A stretch of 64,000 nt of DNA, taken from positions 599,441 through 663,440 of the forward strand of contig NC_079262.1 in assembly GCF_947241705.1 (NCBI RefSeq), read 5' to 3'. Positions 60,756 to 64,000 of the stretch are shown one piece after another. The first letter of the stretch is position 1, and each line of letters opens with the position of its first letter. The notes under the pieces are model-generated. The model searched no databases. It was given only the letters and a program-made list of their open reading frames with translations, and was not told where the DNA came from. The DNA is from Saccharomyces mikatae IFO 1815 (lineage: Eukaryota; Ascomycota; Saccharomycetes; Saccharomycetales; Saccharomycetaceae). The position numbers and the translations under genes were made by a program.

Positions 60756-61008
60756 TATAAATAGTGCACTGTTTTCCCATTTGACGTTTAGTGAAAAACT
60801 TTTTCTGAAAACTTTCTGCTGAGCATTTAGGCGGAGAATCTTGGTGGACTTTCTCAGTTTTATGGGCCTGTGTATTTTAGCTGGCGTACTGGGAACTTTT
60901 TTCTTCTCTTATTATTTATGTACGTAAACTCTAAAAGACTCTTTTACTGTCATCAACGCATTAAGTATCATTGCTGCAATTGATAACTCTGAAAACACGT
61001 AAAAAACA
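60756..61008 (+). promoter_or_regulatory. IMD2-type promoter and long 5' leader
   Basis: TATAAATAG at 60756-60764 lies 253 bp upstream of the ATG, an unusually distant TATA. In S. cerevisiae IMD2, start-site choice responds to GTP. Upstream G starts give unstable transcripts ended by Nrd1-Nab3-Sen1, and an A start near -106 gives mRNA when GTP is low. This leader keeps TCTT (Nab3) and GTAA (Nrd1) words and G-rich candidate starts near 60831-60850, so the switch is probably conserved. That is inference from layout. Confidence 0.6.
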
Positions 61009-62580
61009 ATGGCTGCTATTAGAGAGTACACGACTGCTTCGGAAGTTGCCAAGAGGATGCCTCGACTGGATGGTTTGTCAGTCCAGGAACTGATGGACTC
61101 CAAGACCAGAGGTGGGTTGACTTATAACGATTTTTTGGTCTTGCCAGGCTTGGTCGACTTCCCGTCCTCTGAGGTTAGCCTGGAGACTAAGTTGACCAGG
61201 AATATCAATTTGAAGACCCCTTTCGTTTCCTCTCCAATGGACACTGTTACCGAATCAGAGATGGCCATCTTCATGGCTCTGTCGGGTGGTATTGGTTTCA
61301 TTCACCATAACTGCGCTCCCGAGGAGCAAGCTGCCATGGTCAGAAGAGTCAAGAACTATGAAAATGGGTTTATTGACAACCCTGTAGTGATTTCTCCAAC
61401 GACCACGGTTGGTGAAGCTAAGAGCATGAAGGAGAAGTATGGGTTTGCAGGCTTCCCTGTGACGGAAGATGGCAAGAGAAATGCGAAGTTGGTGGGTGTC
61501 ATCACTTCTCGTGATATACAATTCGTTGAGGACGACTCTTTACTCGTTCAGGATGTCATGACCAAGAACCCTGTTACCGGTTTACAGGGTATTACCTTGT
61601 CTGAGGGTAATGAAGTTTTAAAGAAAACCAAAAAGGGTAAGCTGTTGATTGTTGACGACAGGGGTCATTTGGTGTCCATGCTTTCCAGGACTGACTTGAA
61701 GAAGAACGAAAACTTCCCGTTAGCTTCCAAGTCTGGCAGCAGCAAGCAATTGCTATGCGGCGCTTCTGTAGGCACTATGGACTCTGATAGGGAGAGACTA
61801 GGCCTGTTGGTGGAAGCTGGCTTGGACGTGGTTATCTTAGATTCATCGCAAGGCAACTCGATTTTCCAGTTGAACATGCTCGAATGGGTGAAAGAGAGTT
61901 TCCCAGGGTTGGAAGTCATCGCTGGTAACGTTGTCACCAGGGAACAAGCTGCCAATTTGGTTGCTGCCGGTGCGGATGGTCTGAGAATCGGTATGGGAAC
62001 TGGCTCTATTTGTATCACTCAAGAAGTTATGGCTTGTGGTAGGCCACAAGGTACAGCCGTCTACAACGTGTGTGAATTTGCCAACCAGTTCGGTGTTCCA
62101 TGTATGGCTGACGGTGGTGTTCAAAACATCGGCCATATCATGAAGGCCTTGGCGCTTGGGTCGTCTACTGTTATGATGGGTGGTATGTTGGCTGGTGCTA
62201 CCGAATCGCCCGGTGATTATTTCTATCAAGATGGTGAACGATTAAAGGTGTATCGTGGGATGGGTTCCATTGATGCGATGCAAAAGACCGGTAGCAAGGG
62301 CAATGCCTCGACCTCTCGTTACTTTTCTGAAAGCGACAGCGTTTTGGTTGCGCAAGGTGTGGCGGGTGCAGTGGTTGACAAAGGATCCATTAAGAAGTTT
62401 ATTCCGTATTTGTACAACGGGCTGCAACATTCGTGTCAGGACATTGGTTGCAAGACGCTAACTCTATTGAAGGAGAATGTGCAAAGAGGCAAAGTCAGAT
62501 TTGAATTCAGAACGGCATCTGCTCAAGTGGAAGGTGGTGTGAATAACTTATACTCTTATGAAAAACGTCTACATAACTAA
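61009..62580 (+). CDS. IMD2: IMP dehydrogenase, Imd2-type with Ser253
   Basis: A 523-residue IMPDH. It is a TIM barrel with catalytic Cys335 in [10 protein letters not shown], the flap RYFSESDS with its Arg-Tyr pair, and an inserted pair of CBS domains (about 118-235). It oxidises IMP to XMP, the rate-limiting step of GTP synthesis. Residue 253 is Ser in CGAS, the residue that makes yeast Imd2 resistant to mycophenolic acid, where Imd3/Imd4 have Ala. IMD2 lies on chromosome VIII-R in S. cerevisiae, so its presence here reflects subtelomere exchange. It ends about 1.2 kb from telomere repeats. Confidence 0.93.
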   Translation: MAAIREYTTASEVAKRMPRLDGLSVQELMDSKTRGGLTYNDFLVLPGLVDFPSSEVSLETKLTRNINLKTPFVSSPMDTVTESEMAIFMALSGGIGFIHHNCAPEEQAAMVRRVKNYENGFIDNPVVISPTTTVGEAKSMKEKYGFAGFPVTEDGKRNAKLVGVITSRDIQFVEDDSLLVQDVMTKNPVTGLQGITLSEGNEVLKKTKKGKLLIVDDRGHLVSMLSRTDLKKNENFPLASKSGSSKQLLCGASVGTMDSDRERLGLLVEAGLDVVILDSSQGNSIFQLNMLEWVKESFPGLEVIAGNVVTREQAANLVAAGADGLRIGMGTGSICITQEVMACGRPQGTAVYNVCEFANQFGVPCMADGGVQNIGHIMKALALGSSTVMMGGMLAGATESPGDYFYQDGERLKVYRGMGSIDAMQKTGSKGNASTSRYFSESDSVLVAQGVAGAVVDKGSIKKFIPYLYNGLQHSCQDIGCKTLTLLKENVQRGKVRFEFRTASAQVEGGVNNLYSYEKRLHN

Positions 62581-62719
62581 ATGGTGGCTTTGAATATTGA
62601 AGTGGTAGTAGTACGTGTATTTGTTAACATAAGATTATTTGACGCATTATTATTTATTATTATAAATTAGTCGTACTTCTTAGGTAAGAACAATATAGCA
62701 GAAGGATAATATGTGGCTA
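62581..62719. other. IMD2 3' region
   Basis: AT-rich DNA after the stop codon, leading into the core X element. No further gene. Confidence 0.5.
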
Positions 62720-63180
62720 TGAATCGATGTAAATCATGAGAAAATATTTATGTTTGGGTGATTTAATGGGTGATTTTTTGAGATTGTGATAAATATATGT
62801 ATATAATGAGTAGACAGAATTTGGCAAAATACGTTATATTAGATGCAGATAAGTGCATATATATGATATTTGGGTCCGTAGAATACATTATAAACACTAA
62901 AATGGGAATAAAAGTGGGTTTTATGGGTAAATGGCACAGGGTGTGAAGCGCTGAGGTAAGTGCCGTGTATGGTGATGTATGGTGATGTATAGTGGTAACC
63001 ATGGCAACTGAGTGAGAGGTGAGGATGAGGATGAGGAGCAGTGCGGCAGTGTGGCAGAAGGGAGTTGGGTAAGATGAGTAGGATGGGAGTAGTTTATTTT
63101 TAGCATCCGTAGGCGTATGGAGAGCTATCAAGGAGAAGAAGAAGGCATGGTAGGTGTTGATATGTGGTGAGGTAGCTAGA
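62720..63180 (-). repeat. Core X subtelomeric element
   Basis: Resembles the Saccharomyces core X read on the other strand. The block TGCCATTTACCCATA preceded by GGCACTTACCTCAGCG matches what I remember of S. cerevisiae core X, as does CGGACCCAAATAT. It contains an ARS consensus candidate ATTTATGTTTG (62746-62756, 10 of 11 matches) and an Abf1 site ATCACCATACACG (62964-62976, minus strand, full match to RTCRYNNNNNACG). Core X acts as protosilencer and weak replication origin at most yeast chromosome ends. Boundaries are approximate. Confidence 0.8.
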
Positions 63181-63227
63181 TGTGGTTAGAGGTGGGATGG
63201 GGAGTAGTGCTAGGATATGATGTTAGG

Positions 63228-63330
63228 TGTGATTGTTTACATTTGGATGTTTACATATGATTGTTTACATTTGATTGTTTACGTTTGGATGTTTACATAT
63301 GATTGTTTACGTTTGGATGTTTACATATTA
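63228..63330 (+). repeat. Tandem GTTTACAT-rich repeat distal to core X
   Basis: Seven GTTTAC words with alternating 12-16 bp spacing, built from ATTGTTTAC and GGATGTTTACATATG units. On the other strand each reads GTAAAC, and ATTGTTTAC contains the forkhead site GTAAACAA. It lies on the telomere side of core X. Confidence 0.8.
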
Positions 63331-63536
63331 TGTTAGGTATGTTGTAGAGGTAGATGGTAGATGGTAGGATAAGTGGAAGTGATGAGATGTGAGGGATGGC
63401 AGGTGGAGAGCGTAGGCAGTGGAGGAGCAGGTAGGGTAAGTTAGGGCAGTGGGGTTGGAGTTGGAGAGGTAGGGTTAGACAGCGAGGTAGGGCTGATAGT
63501 AGGGTTAGAGATAGGGTAAGTAAGTGTGTACTTCTC
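63331..63536 (+). repeat. X combinatorial (STR-type) repeats with TTAGGG motifs
   Basis: G-rich degenerate repeats with GTAGGGTAAG, TTAGGGC (63441), AGGGTTAG (63471 and 63501) and AGGGTAAG. These are vertebrate-telomere-like motifs bound by Tbf1 in yeast, in the position expected for X combinatorial repeats between core X and the telomere. Confidence 0.7.
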
Positions 63537-63812
63537 GTGATGGTGATGGTGATGGTGATGGTAGTGATGGTGATGGTAGTAGTGATGGTGGTAGTGATGG
63601 TGGTAGTGATGGTGATAGTGATAGTGATTGTGATGGTGATGGTGATGATGGTGATGATGGTGATGGTGATGGTGGTAGTGATAGGGTTAGTGATGGTTAT
63701 GGTTATGGTGATAGTGATAGTGATAGTGATGGTGGTAGTGATAGTGGTAGTGGGTGTGGGTGTGATGGTGATGATGATGGTGATGGTGATGATGATAGTG
63801 ATAGTGATAGTG
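63537..63812 (+). repeat. (GTGATG/GTGATA/GTAGTG)n trinucleotide-periodic array
   Basis: About 275 bp made almost only of GTG, ATG, ATA and GTA triplets in 6-bp combinations, with one AGGGTTAG near 63685. It joins the STR-type repeats directly to the telomere repeats. It is not part of the X element as I know it. Confidence 0.85.
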
Positions 63813-63901
63813 TGGGTGTGGTGTGGGTGTGGGTGTGGGTGTGGGTGTGGGTGTGGGTGTGGGTGTGGTTGTGGTTGTGTGGGTGTGTGGGTGTGGTGTG
63901 T

Positions 63902-63971
<70 letters not shown>

Positions 63972-64000
63972 GTGGGTGTGGGTGTGGGTGTGGGGTGTGG
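63813..64000 (+). repeat. Telomeric TG1-3 repeats, right chromosome end
   Basis: Irregular TGTGGG/TGTGG/TG repeats, the G-rich strand running 5' to 3' toward the end, as expected at a right telomere. A run of 69 G (63902-63970) interrupts it and is probably not real telomerase product. Confidence 0.9.

Noticed and set aside
62763-63131. 122-codon minus-strand frame near the telomere
   Set aside because: Lies within core X repeats; Ser/Thr/His-rich translation of repeat DNA.
62581-64000. Y' element with helicase gene
   Set aside because: No Y' sequence or helicase frame; core X leads directly to repeats and telomere.
1-64000. Ty elements, solo LTRs, CRISPR arrays
   Set aside because: No delta/sigma/tau LTR ends were recognised by eye near the tRNA genes or elsewhere, and no spaced identical repeats of CRISPR type exist.

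Overview
The window is the right end of a Saccharomyces chromosome, running from unique sequence to the telomere. Gene order from PTR3 to IRC7 is that of S. cerevisiae chromosome VI right arm. The proteins differ from the S. cerevisiae versions I remember at a few percent of sites in conserved enzymes (Hxk1, Pre4) and at well over ten percent in small or loose proteins (Kgd4, the acidic part of Qcr6). I therefore read it as a sister species of the Saccharomyces complex, not S. cerevisiae. The exact species cannot be fixed by eye. Two genes (RPL2A, MRX20) carry short spliceosomal introns, and two nuclear tRNA genes are present (Tyr-GUA with a 14-nt intron, Lys-CUU).

Layout. Positions 1-44.6 kb form a dense, collinear housekeeping arm: amino-acid sensing (PTR3), sulfite reduction (MET10), condensin (SMC2), ribosomal proteins (RPL2A, RPL29), respiration (QCR6), phosphate regulation (PHO4), a small DUF1770-like membrane-protein gene, APC/C (CDC26), chromatin remodelling (RSC8, IRC5), spore wall (OSW7), phosphatase regulation (SAP155), ER folding and glucan synthesis (ERJ5, KEG1), clathrin traffic (IRC6), glutathione breakdown (DUG1), a mitochondrial carrier (MRX20), kinetochore (CNN1), NAD synthesis (BNA6), RMD8, the 2-oxoglutarate dehydrogenase subunit KGD4, proteasome (PRE4, RPN12), coatomer (RET2) and hexokinase (HXK1). 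Several promoters show readable sites: Cbf1/Met31 at MET10, Rpn4 (PACE) at both proteasome genes, tandem Rap1 at RPL29, and three Mig1 consensus sites at HXK1.

Positions 44.6-58.2 kb are gene-poor. They hold HXK1 regulatory DNA, a full-length IRC7 cysteine beta-lyase gene, and decayed genes. I can place two relics: a fold-type II PLP enzyme of the diaminopropionate ammonia-lyase type (51.3-52.3 kb) and a zinc-cluster transcription factor regulatory domain (about 54.1-54.65 kb). An intact 145-residue bacterial-looking GNAT acetyltransferase gene at 56.6 kb is the best horizontal-transfer candidate.

Positions 58.2-64 kb are a mosaic subtelomere: a PAU seripauperin gene, a RimJ/L-type acetyltransferase of the YIR042C kind, and an IMD2-type IMP dehydrogenase carrying Ser253. 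A core X element follows, with an Abf1 site and a one-off ARS consensus, then GTTTAC-rich repeats, TTAGGG-type repeats, an unusual (GTGATG/GTGATA/GTAGTG)n array and TG1-3 telomere repeats. The telomere tract is interrupted by a 69-nt G run. No Y' element, Ty element, LTR or CRISPR array was seen.
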